Assembly: GCA_032717465.1 (NCBI GenBank)
Contig: CM064713.1
Location: forward strand, 6,123,001 to 6,187,000
DNA from: Coenobita brevimanus
Taxonomy: Eukaryota; Arthropoda; Malacostraca; Decapoda; Coenobitidae
Direction: 5' to 3'
Length of the DNA: 64,000 nucleotides
The stretch's first letter is position 1. Each line of letters begins with the position of its first letter. Shown in pieces: positions 31,363-43,019 of the stretch. A program made the translations under genes and the position numbers. The notes under the pieces were generated by a model. The model saw nothing but the letters and a program-made list of their open reading frames with translations. It did no database searches and was not told the origin of the DNA.

Positions 31363-33840
31363 ATGGAAGTGGAGGAGCAACTGGGTAAATATGAACTGGA
31401 GCAGATGGGGGACGTGGAAGGTGTGTGCATGATATTTACAGAAGAAATCTGTGCAGCATGTGAGGTGGAGTGTGGGGTGAAGAGAAGACGAAAGGGGGTG
31501 CAGGGAAGAGCATGGTGGAATGAAGAGGTGAGAGAGGCTGTGGAACAGAAGAAAAAAGCATATAGTGAATGGATGAGAAGCAGGGGCAAGGAAGAAGATG
31601 AGAGATGGAAGAGAGAGTTATATGTAGAGAGGAAGACAGAAGCGAAAAGATTAGTAAGAGAGAGTAAGAAAAGAGTGGATGAGGAATTTGGAAGGGATTT
31701 GAGTGTAAAGTGGAGGGAATGTAAGAAAATGTTCTGGAAAGAGGTAAAGAGAGTTAGACAAGGTGCCAACGAAGTTAGTTGTGGAGTGAAAGATAAAAAT
31801 GGTAGATTACTTGTGGAGAAGTGAGAAAAAGCGAGTAGATGGAGAGAACACTTTAACAAACTACTGAACACAAAGAATGAAAGTAATGCGAATATAAGTG
31901 GCTGGGGGATGGCTGGGAGACAGAGGGATGTGAGAAGAGAAGAAGAAATCAGTAGGATGGAAGTTGTGGAAAAAATTAAGAAATTTAAAATGGGGAAAGC
32001 CCCAGGAATTGACGGAGAGTGTGGCAAAATGCTGAAGCATTTGGTGGTAGGTGGTGGCGACCAACATCCACTCACATGATGTAGTGCTGCCTACTTCTTC
32101 CATAGCCTTTATCATTCTTTTTCTGGGGCTGCCCTCCTCTTGTCCTGTTTCTCCCATCCTTCCTGTCACTTCTTACTACTTTTCTTTCCTTTACAGGTGG
32201 CTTTACACTGAGTGACAAGCCAAATGGTTTCCTGCAAGCCAAGAAACCATTTACAACACTGAGTGGTAACCATATAACGAAACCATACGTGCTCCCTATG
32301 TGTCAGCAAGTGGGTTGGTGTAGGGTTAGTGCCCCTCCCCATAAAATAAATAACTCAAAGTCAAATGGCCACCCCTTAGGGTATTATGGCATCTGGCAAT
32401 AGATGGATAGATGGGGGAGAGATAGTAGTAGAATGGATGTGGAAGATGTGCAGATTGGCCTGGGGGGGAGGTAGAATCCCGAAGGATTGGAAGTCAGGTA
32501 TAATTATTCCCCTGTACAAAGGAAAAGGGGAAAAAGAAGTATGTGGTCACTGTACGGGGATTTGTCTTCTCAGTGTAATAGGAACAGTATATGGTAGGAT
32601 ACTTACTGACAGTGTCATGGAAATAACTGAGGAATTAGTTGGAGAAGAACAGGGAGGTTTTTAGGAGGGGAAGAGGTTGCGTTGATCACGTATCCATTCT
32701 TAGATCTTTAGTGAAAAAGTTTCTAGAGAAGGGAAAGAAGTAATATGCAGCCTTAATGGATTTGGAGAATGAATACGAGAGGGTGGATAGACATGGATTG
32801 TGGAAACTATTAAGAATATATGGAGTAGATGGGAAGTTGCTGAATACCGTGAAGAGTATGTATGAGGGTGCTAAAGCTGCAGTGCATGTGGATAGTGAAC
32901 TGAGTGAATTTTTCTACTTGATGGTTGGATTGAAACAGGGATGTGTCATATCTCCATGACTGTTCACTCTGTATATGGATGGCATTATAAAAGAGATACA
33001 AGGAGGGGAAGTGGATGTTGGAGTGGCCCTAGTGAGAGAGGGCAGTGTTTGGAAACTCCCTGTACTATTCTTTGCAGATGATACTGTGTTGTTAAGTGAA
33101 GACGAAGGGAAGCTGCAAGGCTTGGTGGATGAGTTTGGGAGAGTAAGTAAGAAACGGAATCTGGAGGTGAATATAGGGAATAGTAAAGTTATGGTCTCCG
33201 TGAGAAGTGAAGTCAGTGAATGTGCAGTGAGGTTGGATGAGAAGGATATTGAAAATGTGAGTGTGTTTAAGTACTTGGGTAGTGTGATGAGTAAGGATGG
33301 AAGTTTAGAGGGTGAAGTGCTTGAAAGGGTACACCATGGAAGAAAGATTGCTGGCTCCTTGAAAGCAGTGATATGAAACAGGGGAGTGAGCATGGAAGTG
33401 AAAAGGTTACTACATGACAGTATTGTGATACCAACTCTAACATATGGCAGAGAAGCTTGGACCTTGTTGGAGGGACATAAGTCAAGAGTGAGAGCTGTGG
33501 AAATAAGTTATTTGAGAGGGGCATGTGGAGTCATGTGGAGAGACAGACTGACAAATGATGAAGTGAAGGATCATTGTGGTGTGGATGTACATGTGATAGG
33601 AAGCGTTAGCAGAACACACTGAGGTGGTTTGGCCATATGGAGAAGATGGAGAGTGAGAGACAAATGAGGAGAGTGTATGTGATTGAGGTGCAGGGGGGGG
33701 AAGGCCAAGGATGAGATGAAGGGATGGAGTGGAGAGGCATATGAGAGAAGGGGGTGTGAGCTGGAAGCAGGGCAGTGAAATGGTGGGGGACAGGGTGACA
33801 TGGAGGAGACTTGTTTGTGGCCAACCCTTCCAGGACTAAG
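31363..33840 (+). pseudogene. RTE ORF2 of R4, degenerate
   Basis: Pieces at 31363-31824 (linker with AWWNEEVREAVEQKKKAYSEW), 32413-32664 (RT fingers with IIIPLYKGKGEKEV), 32756-32959 (palm with GLKQGCVISP), 32975-33376 (FADD box and thumb) and 33386-33622 (C-terminal region) are collinear with R5 and R3. Stops (for example the TGA that follows SVKYLRA-type residues near 33376, and the TAG/TGA around 32660) and frameshifts separate them. The copy is older than R3. Confidence 0.85.
32041..32412 (+). mobile_element. SINE family SB, copy 2, inside R4
   Basis: A 372-bp insertion between bases that are adjacent in R3 (GAAGCAT and GGGGGAGAG, compare 28142-28156). It is the same family as 9235-9608, with head GGTAGGTGGTGGCGACC and tail GGCATCTGGCAATAGATGG. 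No clear target duplication is seen. It therefore inserted into an element of the very lineage whose 3' end it copies. Confidence 0.9.
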
Positions 33841-33942
33841 GCATATGGCAATAGACAGATAGAGGTTCAGGCTGAACACACAAAGGAGGACCCTTATCTG
33901 GTTACGTTCTAAAAATATCGTCTCTCACCTCTCTTTGGACAC

Positions 33943-34186
33943 AAACTAAACCACCAAGACAACAGAAATAATACTAGCATAAACTAAACCACCATGACAA
34001 CAGAAATAATACTAGCATAAACTAAACCACCATGACAACAGAAATAATACTAGCATAAACTAAACCACCATGACAACAGAAATAATACTAGCATAAACTA
34101 AACCACCAAGACAACAGAAATAATACTAGCATAAACTAAACCACCAAGACAACAGAAATAACTCAATACTTGCATAAACACAATAA
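33943..34186. repeat. 38-bp minisatellite, about 6 copies
   Basis: Units start at 33943, 33981, 34019, 34057, 34095 and 34133 (the last variant). Each starts AAACTAAACCACCA and ends ATACTAGCAT. The only recurring internal difference is CCATGAC against CCAAGAC. It lies in the P8 element, where a single related segment is found near 31050-31110. Confidence 0.95.
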
Positions 34187-34257
34187 ATATCAAAAAGTGA
34201 AAAAAAATATATACTGTATATATTATTTTTTGTGTGTGAAACCTCCCATACTGTGTA

Positions 34258-35817
34258 CAGTGCTCCCTTAACATCCACAGGGGTTTGGTAACAGGGACAC
34301 CCGCTTGTTAAAAATCCGCGGATATCTGCTACCCCCCTTAAAAACCCCCCTGGACCCCCCTTAACCCTTTGGTTGCAGCGGCTGTGATGACAACGTACTG
34401 ACTGTGCTCATTGTGGAGAAACAGGAAAAAAACTGTGTTGTCAACTCGTGTTTTAACCCACTTACCATTAATCTTGAGAGCTCAAAATATGGTGAGACAA
34501 ACATCAATCTTTCTACTATCATTTGCAACAAACTGCATGTCCACAGGCCCTCCAAGCACAGAGAACGATTTGAGAGAATACAAGGTGTGTTTTGACTGTC
34601 TGATGCAGGAAATAGCTCAGGGAGGTGGAAATTTCCACCAAACCACAAGATTTTTTCCATACAAAATAGGGCTACAGCCACGTTACCTCATCACAGTAAT
34701 TGCAGTAATAATAAAAATAAAACACTTCTAGCCAGTCTCCTATGATTTTGTTACGATATTCCAGTGTTTACGTTAGACTATACCGAAGCAGTAACTATGT
34801 GAGGAAAATCATTACAAACTTTATCAAACTTCATGAATGACTTTTATTACCACTTACTTTTGTAGAGCTTATTGATATAATGAGTCATTTCATAGCATAG
34901 CTGCACAGTTTGCAACCGCAAAAATGTTTGCTAGCTAATGCGCTTAGCATCATAATAACTTCTCTGATTTTCACAAAAATATCATTAAAGCACTTGTATT
35001 TTATCACAGTAATTCACAATATAATATAAAATAACACTTTCAGCCACTCTCATATGATTTCAGTGCAATTTGGATGTGTAATGCTTAATATTATTTACGA
35101 GAGAGAGAGAGAGAGAGAGAGAGAGGGCTGCAAACTGGTTTAAACCAGCTCATCGAGGGTACATGGAAGTAAAGACATACTCCCAACCCATCCTAACTTT
35201 TCCCCTGATGAATTAATGGCATTAATAAATGAAGTGGCCAATGACTTCTCTGATTATTGCAAAAATATCACTTACTCACTTGCATTTTATCACAGTAATT
35301 CACAGTATAATATAAAATAACACCTTCAGCCACTCTCATATGATCTCAGTGCAATTTGGGTGTGTATTGCTTTGTATTATTTAAGAAGAGAGAGAGAGAG
35401 AGAGCAGTAAACCGGTTTAGACCTGCTCATCTAGGGGTATGAGAGAAGGGGGGGTGGAAACAGCAAAGTGGTTTAGACCAGCTCATCGAGGGTACATGGA
35501 AGAAAAGAAATACTCCCAGCCCATCCCAACTTTTCCCCTGATGAATTAATGGCATTAATAAATGAAGTGGCCAAAAGGAAGAGTGTTATATTTGATTCAG
35601 TGGATAATGCCATCACTAAAACAGCCATGAACTGTGCCTGGGACAATGTTACATTTGCAGTGAACTGTGCCAGCAGAGTTCCGTGAGATAAAATGCTTTA
35701 GAGAATCCAGCCCCGGTACTGTATCCACCTGCGGATATTTAAAACCGTTTATGTTATATCCACCTGCGGATATTTAAAACTATATATGTTAAAAATGCGG
35801 ATGTTAAGGGATGATTG
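34258..35817. mobile_element. Tigger/pogo-like non-autonomous element T3
   Basis: Ends CAGTGCTCCCTTAACATCC and CAATCATCCCTTAACATCC (right, reverse-complemented) lie between TA at 34256-34257 and 35818-35819. Inside is a tandem duplication of about 300 bp (34962-35236 and 35237-35573), each unit with CCCCTGATGAATTAATGGC and a GA-repeat. No transposase domain is recognised. Confidence 0.7.
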
Positions 35818-36060
35818 TACTGATTTTGTATGTAATACACATATCTAGTCATTTCAAACCATTTCAGTGTCAATGAAATTTTTCGGGCGGTGAAAATATG
35901 GATATTTCTTAGTGTGATATTTTTTCACTCCTCTATTAACTTTTCATTGGCATGTATGCAGTCATTTGGCAAAATTTTTTGCACTTCATTGTGATGAACA
36001 GGATGTCCAGGACATTAGAAATTGCACTGCCAGGTGCAGCAGATGTTTCTCTTCAATTTG

Positions 36061-36061
36061 C

Positions 36062-36099
<38 letters not shown>
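36061..36099. repeat. 39-bp A-tract in the P8 right arm
   Basis: A homopolymer at the position where P3 has a shorter A-tract (about 20571-20580). It looks like expansion of an element-internal A-run and not a LINE tail. Confidence 0.8.
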
Positions 36100-36104
<5 letters not shown>

Positions 36105-36171
36105 AAAATCTGCTCCAGCGTCGGCCAGTGGATCCTGACAAATTCCACACACTCGGCCACGGAGGGGTTAA

Positions 36172-36898
36172 AAAGTTCACACAGTTTATGAATACAAGTG
36201 CTTCAAATGTTGGAGGTTGCACTGTACAAACACATTCAGATGTTGTATGAAATATGAAAAGATGTCTTTGGGCTGAAAGGGTTATTAACAAATGAGAACT
36301 TAGTAAAAGAAGACTAACAACGTAGAATTACTTAAGGACACCATCATGAGCAAAATTTATTGTCACCGATAATCCCCTGCCAGCGTCATGCTTACAATAA
36401 TTGCTCATTCCTCCTTGAATATCGGACAGTATCCATTTTTATGCTTTGCTGTTGCATCATCTATATTACAGTACTATTAATTCCATATAAAAGTTTTTCA
36501 TGAGCATCACCATAGTTGGTAGGGAAATGTTGGGTAACTTTTGATTGTGACTGTGCACAACAGACACTCACCTCATTCACAGGCTGACTGAGCCTGGACA
36601 GGAGACTGGGAGAGACATTGACCCCTGCACTGACAGCTCTTCTGATGACCAGCGAGATCTGGGAAGTTGCCTTAACCTGCCCACCCCACGTCTCCACCCG
36701 ACACCATCCTTGGTATAGTTCTCCTGCCAGATCTGGGAAGGGACAGCACACATGCTGTATTTGTTGTAAGTCGGGAAAAGGACACATATACTGCATGTGT
36801 GGTCAGTCTGAGAAGGGACACATAGTGTATGTACTATATTGTACATGCAGTCTGTCTGGGATGGGACATGTATGTAGTGATCGCTTGGCTATCGCATA
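36172..36898. other. Unassigned region with an irregular ~40-bp repeat
   Basis: No gene is recognised. At about 36725-36875 a motif such as GTCTGAGAAGGGACACATA recurs three to four times with changes, giving an open plus-strand frame with repeats like SGKGHIYCMC. I consider this a decayed minisatellite. Confidence 0.35.
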
Positions 36899-37401
36899 TA
36901 AAGGTGGCATCACACTGGGCTAAAGGGGCTAACATGCGAGCAGCTTTTGCAAGGTGAAACAGCTAGCAAAGTCAAGCTGCCATCACACATGTGTGTTTTT
37001 GCAGGCCTAAATGGCTACCAGTGTTGTCTGCCTTGGCACCTTGTGGTCATTTGCAAACAAACCACCACAGTGTACCCACTCCCTATTCCTCAGTTTCTGC
37101 AACCACCTTGAGTATTTCAGCAACTCCAGAGCCACAATGCAGTCTACTAGAGTTTTCCTTGTTGCAGGATCCATATCAAATACTGGTCACAATCTGCTTT
37201 CCACTTGTTGTTTGGAAACAAAACAGACACCCTCTGAGAATAGTCACCAGAGTGTCTGAATACTGATTTCATGTCACAAGAAAAAAACAGAAATGAATAA
37301 AAACTATGAGCATTAAATTGTATTTATTAACAATTCAGGTGCTTGAGGATGCAAAAGTGGATATATGTGGATTGACTGAAACTAAATGGTAAGGTGAAAG
37401 G

Positions 37402-38616
37402 ATGAGAGAGTGGGAATATGGTTTAGGTATATGTGTGGGAGTCAATGAAAATGAGAAGGCAAGAGAGGGAGTATGTCTGATGATAAGCAAGAAGTGGAAG
37501 GAGAATATAAGAGAGTATGGAACAGTGGGTGCAAGGATTGTATGGGTGAGGATGAAAGTAGGTATACAAGCGTGGGCGACTGTATGTGTGTATGCTCCAA
37601 CAGAGGATCGAGTGGCAAGAGTGAAAGATGAGTTTTGGGCGAGTGTAGAAGCGTGTATGGACAAGTTTGAGAGGAGCGAGAGAGTGCTGTTGATTGGAGA
37701 CATGAATGGCAAAGTTGGGAATATACGAGTGGATGGAGTGGTTGGTCAGTGGGGTGTGCCAGCTGATGTAGATGGGAATGGTAGTGCTTTGGTGGACATC
37801 TGTGCTTGTAAGGGGTTGGCAATAGCCAACACCTACTTTCGGCATAAGATGATCCACAGGTATACATGGAGAGTAATGAGGAGGATGGATGGTGAACTTG
37901 TTGAACGAAAGGCAATGATAGACTACGTGTGTGTGGATGAGCGAATGAGAAGACAAGTGTTGGATGCAAGAGTGTGGAGAGGGTGGGGGAATGGAGTCTC
38001 GGACCATCACTTAGTGATGGCCAAGGTAGAGCTGCAAAGAAAGTGGTTGAGGAGACGAAGGGGAAGACAGGAGGAAGCAACTCCTGTGAGAAGAGTGAAG
38101 AAATTGCAAGATAGTGAGAAAATGACAGAGTATAAGAGCATCATGGAAGAAAGACTGGGAAGATATGAGCTACAGCAGATGGAAGGGGTGGAAGACGTAT
38201 GTAAGATATTCACGGAAGAGATAGGCGCAGCGTGTGAGGCGGTTTGTGGAGTGAGGAGGAGATGCAAGGGTGTGCAAGGGACAGCATGGTGGAATGATGA
38301 GGTGAAACGAGCTGTGGAACAAAAGAAGAAGGCATATAGTGAATGGTTAGCGAGTAGAGGTAGGGGTGAAGACGAGAGAGAGAAGAGAGAGGTATATGTG
38401 AGCAGGAGAAGGGAGGTTAAGAGACTGGTGAAGGAGAGTAAAAAGAAAGTGGATGAAGAGTTTGGGAGGAATCTGAGTGTGAAATGGAGGGAGAGTAAGA
38501 AATTGTTTTGGAAGGAGGTAAAGAAAGTAAGGCAGTATGAAAGGGGAAATAGTAGGGGAGTGAAAGATAAGAATAATAGATTGTTGGTGGAGAAGAGAGA
38601 GAAACTGAGGAGATAG
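37402..38616 (+). CDS. RTE ORF2, endonuclease and linker part
   Basis: An open frame of 404 codons. The AP-endonuclease domain shows LLIGDMNGKVG, KAMIDYVCVDERM and the catalytic GVSDHHLVMA (SDHH at residues 200-203). The upstream LTETKW box (catalytic Glu) is present at about 37370-37390 in the same frame but is followed by a TAA at 37389-37391, so the ATG used here is internal. The linker AWWNDEVKRAVEQKKKAYSEW follows. It ends at a TAG that replaces a Trp codon found in R6. Confidence 0.85.
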   Translation: MREWEYGLGICVGVNENEKAREGVCLMISKKWKENIREYGTVGARIVWVRMKVGIQAWATVCVYAPTEDRVARVKDEFWASVEACMDKFERSERVLLIGDMNGKVGNIRVDGVVGQWGVPADVDGNGSALVDICACKGLAIANTYFRHKMIHRYTWRVMRRMDGELVERKAMIDYVCVDERMRRQVLDARVWRGWGNGVSDHHLVMAKVELQRKWLRRRRGRQEEATPVRRVKKLQDSEKMTEYKSIMEERLGRYELQQMEGVEDVCKIFTEEIGAACEAVCGVRRRCKGVQGTAWWNDEVKRAVEQKKKAYSEWLASRGRGEDEREKREVYVSRRREVKRLVKESKKKVDEEFGRNLSVKWRESKKLFWKEVKKVRQYERGNSRGVKDKNNRLLVEKREKLRR

Positions 38617-38634
38617 AAGGAGCACTTTGGGGAT

Positions 38635-41314
38635 TTGTTGAATGTGGAGAGTGAGAACAGTGTGAGTATAAGTGGTTGGGGAATGGCTGGGAGAAGAAGA
38701 GATGAGAGGAGGGAGGAAGAGATCAGTAGGGCAGAAGTAGTGGAAGCGATGAAGAAGATTAAGCTGGGAAAGGCCCCAGGAATTGATGGAGTGTGTGGTG
38801 AAATGCTTAGGTGTGGGAGTGGATATGGAAGTTGTGTAGATTGGCTTGGGAAGAAGGAAGGGTTCCAGAGGACTGGAAATCAGGTATAATTGTTCCTTTA
38901 TACAAAGGAAAAGGAGAGAGAGAAGTACAGTACAATCCCAGTTAACCGGGTGGCTTGGGGAATTTACCTTCCCGGTTACAGATTTTTCCTGTATTTCTGA
39001 TTTTCAAGTCAAATCTATACAAAGGCTATCACAGCAGTAAATACAGTTCAGGTACTCACCAGTCACATTAGGGGTTACAGTAAGAGATTCCGCCTGAAAA
39101 ACTGCCTTGTAAACATACACCATGGTCATAACGCACGTGTGCAATGTCTAGCAATTTGCATTACTGCAAATTCACCAGTCCATTGTTTACCGAATTACTG
39201 TATTCATTATATGCACTGTACTCATAAAAATTGAAAAATACAATAAAGAAATAAAAGCTTGAACATTTATTAGTGAACTGATGATGTGTTAAGACTGCAC
39301 TGTAGAATTATCACGACACCTGTGCCCCCACGTGAGTTTGTTTACGTTTCTGACCCCGACTGGTCTTCTTCCCTACCTGACCTCCATCACTCCACCCCTC
39401 ACCCGCCACTCAGCTGTTTTGCAGAAAATAAAATAAATGATGTACGTATGAAATGAAGGCATATTATTTATTTATTTTTCTTCCAACAAAGTAAACTTTC
39501 ATTCCTATTAACATTTATATTCAAGCATTAGTGTTTTATAATGTTTGCCTTTTTCAAGTCTGTTGCATATGTCCAGCTTCTGTTTCAAGGTAAGCACGAT
39601 ACGCTTACGTTTAGTTTGCACTTTAGGCATTTTGGAGTGTACAAATTACCGTCTATCAGAGGAACACAATAGCAAGAGAGCTTGTTTACTGTCTGGTGGT
39701 AAAAAGCAGACTGGTGATTTTTGGAGGGTGTGGAGGATGACTGAATTCAAGTAGGGGAAAGAGGGGGAGAGAAGGGGTGGTTAAGAGGACTTGCTAGGGA
39801 TTTACATTAGCCGGAAATGCTTTCACCTCACTTTGTCTGACTTCACCCAGCCTCGCGTGACACGATCAGACGGCGGTTTGGCGGTCCATTCAAATTGGCG
39901 CACAGTTATAACTTATTGACATTTTTACCAGCCCTTGAATTTTCCCGTTTTTCTGAGTATTCCGTTTGTCTGGATACCGGATAGCTGGGATTGTACTGTA
40001 TGTGGTAACCATAGGGGTATTTGCCTACTTAGTGTGACTGGTAAAATATATGGTAGAATACTCATTGATAGGGTTAGGCATATGACAGAGGAGCTAGTTG
40101 GAGAAGAACAAGGGGGATTTAGGAAGGGAAAAGGGTGTGTAGATCAGATATTTGTTCTAAGATGTTTAGTGGAGAAGTATCTAGAGAAGGGAAGGAAAGT
40201 GTATGCTGCCTTCATGGACTTGGAGAAAGCTTATGACAGAATAGATAGGCAAGGTATGTGGAAGGTATTAAGAATATATTGAGTGGAGAGGAAGTTGTTG
40301 AGTGCTGTGAAGAGTATGTACGAGGGAGCTAGGGCTACAGTGCGAATGGATCGTGAGCTGAGTGAGTTCTTTGATCTCAATGTGGGACTGAAACAGGGTT
40401 GTGTGATGTCTCCATGGCTGTTTAATATATACATGGATGGGATTGTAAAGGAGGTGCAGGGTAGGGCAGTGGATGTAGGGGTGGCTCTAATGAATGAGGG
40501 TGAGATTTGGAAGCTTCTGGTGTTGCTGTTTGCTGATGATACAGTGCTGTTGAGTGAAGATGAATGGGAGTTGCAAGGTTTGGTGAATGAATTTGGGACA
40601 GTGTGTAGGAGGAGGAATCTGAAAGTTAATGTAAACAAAAGTAAAGTTATGGTGTTTGAGAGGAATGAAGTCACAGAGTGTGCAGTGAGGTTGGATGGTG
40701 AGGATATGGAGAATGTGAGTGCATTCAAGTACTTGAGTAGTGTGATGAGTAAGGATGGAACTTTGGGGGATGAAGTGCGTGAAAGGGTACAGCAGGGAAG
40801 GAAGGTTGTTGGTACACTGAGAGCAGTGATGAGAAATAGGGAGGTGAGTGTGGAAGTTAAGAAGTCACTGCATGATAGTATTGTGATCCCTACCCTGACG
40901 TATGGAAGTGAGGCGTGGACCTTACAAGAGGGGAACGAGTCAAGAGTGAGAGCAGTGGAAATGAGTTACTTGAGAGGAGCATGTGGAGTGACGTGGAGGG
41001 ACAGGTTGACGAATGAAGAAGTGAAGGAACACTGTGGGGTGGATGTGGATGTGGTTGAGAAGATTAGGAGAAATACACTGAGGTGGTTTGGACATGTGGA
41101 GAGAATGGAGAATGAAAGACTGACTAAGAGGGTGTATGTGGGTGAGGTGGGGGGAGGGAGAGGGAGAGGGAGAGGTAGACCGAGGATGAGGTGGAGGGAT
41201 GGAGTTGAGAGGTATATGAGGGAGGGGGGGGTGAGTTGGGGGGAGGGTAGTCAAATGGTGGGTGACAGAGCGACTTGGAGGCGTTTCGTCTGTGGCCACC
41301 CTTTGCGGGATTAG
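38635..41314 (+). pseudogene. RTE ORF2, RT and C-terminal part of R5
   Basis: After the TAG, 38635-38889 gives the start of the RT (KIKLGKAPGIDGVCGEML) and loses phase at a short deletion near 38812. After the T4 insertion, 40001-40282 continues (GGFRKGKGCVDQIF, FMDLEKAYDRI) to a TGA, and 40283-41314 (343 codons) gives GLKQGCVMSPWLFN, the FADDTVLLSE active site and the complete C-terminus ending FVCGHPLRD. The three defects are all simple and recent-looking. Confidence 0.88.
38928..39998. mobile_element. Tigger/pogo-like non-autonomous element T4 in R5
   Basis: Ends CAGTACAATCCCAGTTAACC and CAGTACAATCCCAGCTATCC between TA at 38926-38927 and 39999-40000. R6 shows the unfilled target, AGAAGTATGTGG, around 58128. 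1,071 bp without a recognisable transposase. Confidence 0.85.
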
Positions 41315-41567
41315 GGCGTCGGGCTATAGATAGATAGATAGAACACTTTTGGTTAAAGTTTCCTTCTGTGATAGGAGGATATTTTCTCACCAGTTACAAA
41401 CTGAATATAGGCTCATTTGAGTTCTACTTGAACCAATAAACTGTGAGCGAAAATTGTTATCCATTTCGCCTTGCAGGCAAAATCTCGCTCACTGTTGGTC
41501 ATTTTGGCTAGTGGCTCACAAAACTGGATCACATATTAGCCATTTTTGGCCCAGTGTGACACTGCCT

Positions 41568-42048
41568 TAACTGTATTGCACCTTGTGTGTGATAATGAAA
41601 GCACAGAACCTATGGAATTTATCCTAACAGATACTGGGCATCTCGTTTGTAAACCCCAATTTTTTTTTTTACAACAATTTAGACCCACTAAATACATACA
41701 CACTGCTATCACAAGTATCAGAAACAAATAGGCATGGTTAGGTTAGTGGAAAGATGATGAAAAGGGCATAACAAGGAATAAACACATAACATATAGAGAC
41801 CTGTGATGAGCTTGATGTATGGGCATCTAAGGATAGGGGGTGGAGATAGTGATTTTCACCACCTGAGACATAACTACTTGAGTAGGGCCTCATCACAGAA
41901 TCCCTAAAAGCCATCAAAAACAACAGATTTTGCACCACCCTTGTTGGCAGAAACCAGCTCAGATGTGTGGTGATGAAGTTTTTTAGAGCCAGATGTGCAA
42001 TAACCGTAAGAGCCCAGATTTTCATCTAGCAGTGGTAACGAAAACTCC
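41568..42048. other. Unassigned region
   Basis: About 480 bp between the Harbinger-like element and the mariner. I recognise no gene or repeat in it. Confidence 0.4.
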
Positions 42049-42050
42049 TA

Positions 42051-42981
42051 CAAGGTCTGTTCAGAAAGTATCCCACCTTTTGCTAAAAAAAATAAAATGT
42101 TAAATTGTTGGGCTAGGACACTAATCCCCCTCAAAGTAGGTCTCTTCTGACTTGACACACACAGCCAAGCGCTTTTTCCACTGTCTGAAACAGTTTCCAA
42201 AGTCGGTTTTCAGTATCTCCTGCTGGTGCTTTGTCGCATTCGTCACGATCTCTTCTCTCATCTTAAATCTGGAATCCTTCACCAGAGTTTTGAGCTTGGG
42301 GAATAACCAAAGTCACATGGAGCCATGGCTGGTGAGTAGGGAGCCTGCCAGACCTGTGGGATGTTGTGCTTGACCAAAAATTCCTGAATCAGTTGAGAAG
42401 AATGGGCAGAGTAATTGTCATGGTGCAGCTTCCAACTTGCTGCTTTCCAAAGGTCTGGTCTCCTCCACTGACTGCGTCATGAAGACAACAGATAACGTCA
42501 AGGTAGTAATGTCTGCTGAGAGCCTGACCTTCTTGCGAATATCCGTGATGCCCAAAACCACAGTAGTAAAAAAAAAAAACTGTCAACATGTGAGGCATTT
42601 CACCTGGCTGCAGACCTGTCATGCTTTTTTTGGATGAGGCAACCCTGAGTGCTCCCTGCTTTGGTTTCTGGGTCCTACCCATACACCCAAGTCTCATCTC
42701 CAGTGATAAAAGCCTTCAGAAGTCTGGATCGCGATTTACACACTCCAACATGTCTTGAGCAACATTCATCCAGGAGAAAGGATCATAACAGATGTGAAGA
42801 ATCACCTGCAGGAAATACTGAAAAATGACTTTGAAGAATGTTTCAGGCAGTGGAAAGAATGCTGGGCTATGTGCATAAAGTCAGAAGGGGCCTACTCTGA
42901 GGGGGATTAGTGTCCTAGCTCAACATGTTAGCTATTTATTTTTTTAGAGTCTAAGATTAAACATTTTCTGGACAGACCTTG
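42051..42981 (-). mobile_element. mariner-type transposon with fold-back structure (M1)
   Basis: Ends CAAGGTCTGTTCAGAAAG and CAAGGTCTGTCCAGAAAA between TA at 42049-42050 and 42982-42983. The minus strand has a mariner transposase C-terminal half (KLHHDNYSAHSS, DFWLFPKLK). The right ~190 bp (42790-42981) is an inverted, diverged copy of the left ~180 bp (42051-42230), so both ends derive from the transposase 3' end. Confidence 0.85.
42100..42600 (-). pseudogene. mariner transposase, C-terminal fragment
   Basis: The minus-strand translation shows HHDNYSAHSS with the second catalytic Asp, then NIPQVWQAPYSPAMAPCDFW with the third (DFWLF), then the normal mariner C-terminus ending near the left terminal repeat. 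The N-terminal helix-turn-helix region is lost; upstream sequence changes to the inverted duplicate of the 3' end. It cannot be active. Confidence 0.8.
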
Positions 42982-43019
42982 TATAACCAAGCACACGATA
43001 ACCTAGGTGTGGACACCCA

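Larger units (their letters stand above)
31338..33863 (+). mobile_element. RTE-clade LINE (R4), split by a SINE
   Basis: Covers the endonuclease-RT linker, RT and C-terminus, and the 3' end GGCATATGGCAATAGACAG. GGTTC occurs at both borders and may be the target duplication. A SINE of family SB interrupts it at 32041-32412. Confidence 0.85.
30463..36171. mobile_element. TTAA-type element related to P3, heavily interrupted (P8)
   Basis: The right end CGGCCACGGAGGGGTTAA (to about 36171) matches P3's right end, and the preceding ~200 bp aligns with P3 (TTGCACT, AGGTGC, TTTCTCTTCAAT, then an A-tract). The left end at about 30463 reads TTTTACCCTAGCATGGCCGG, a decayed form. The left arm contains a diverged tandem duplication (about 30780-30970 and 31140-31330). 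It is split by RTE copy R4 (31338-33863) and Tigger-like T3 (34258-35817). Confidence 0.6.
37335..41342 (+). mobile_element. RTE-clade LINE (R5), longest copy, split by Tigger-like T4
   Basis: Includes most of the endonuclease, the linker, the RT and the C-terminal region, with 3' end GGCGTCGGGCTATAGATAG. This end differs from R1-R4 (CTGGCAATAG) and equals R6, so R5 and R6 form a second subfamily. Defects are few: a TAG at 38614-38616 where R6 has Trp, a short deletion near 38812, and a TGA near 40281. Confidence 0.9.
36902..41567. mobile_element. PIF/Harbinger-like element (non-autonomous) carrying an RTE copy
   Basis: Inverted ends AGGTGGCATCACACTGGGC and AGGCAGTGTCACACTGGGC (right, reverse-complemented) lie between TAA trinucleotides at 36899-36901 and 41568-41570. 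A 3-bp TAA/TTA target and such ends fit PIF/Harbinger. Without the RTE insertion it is about 0.66 kb, with no transposase. The superfamily assignment rests on ends only. Confidence 0.6.

Noticed and set aside
33943..34186. CRISPR-like array
   Set aside because: The 38-bp units are directly adjacent with no variable spacers; it is a minisatellite in a eukaryotic repeat region.
36061..36099. Poly(A) tail of a processed pseudogene or LINE
   Set aside because: The homologous element P3 has a shorter A-tract at the same place with the same flanks, so it is an expanded internal A-run.
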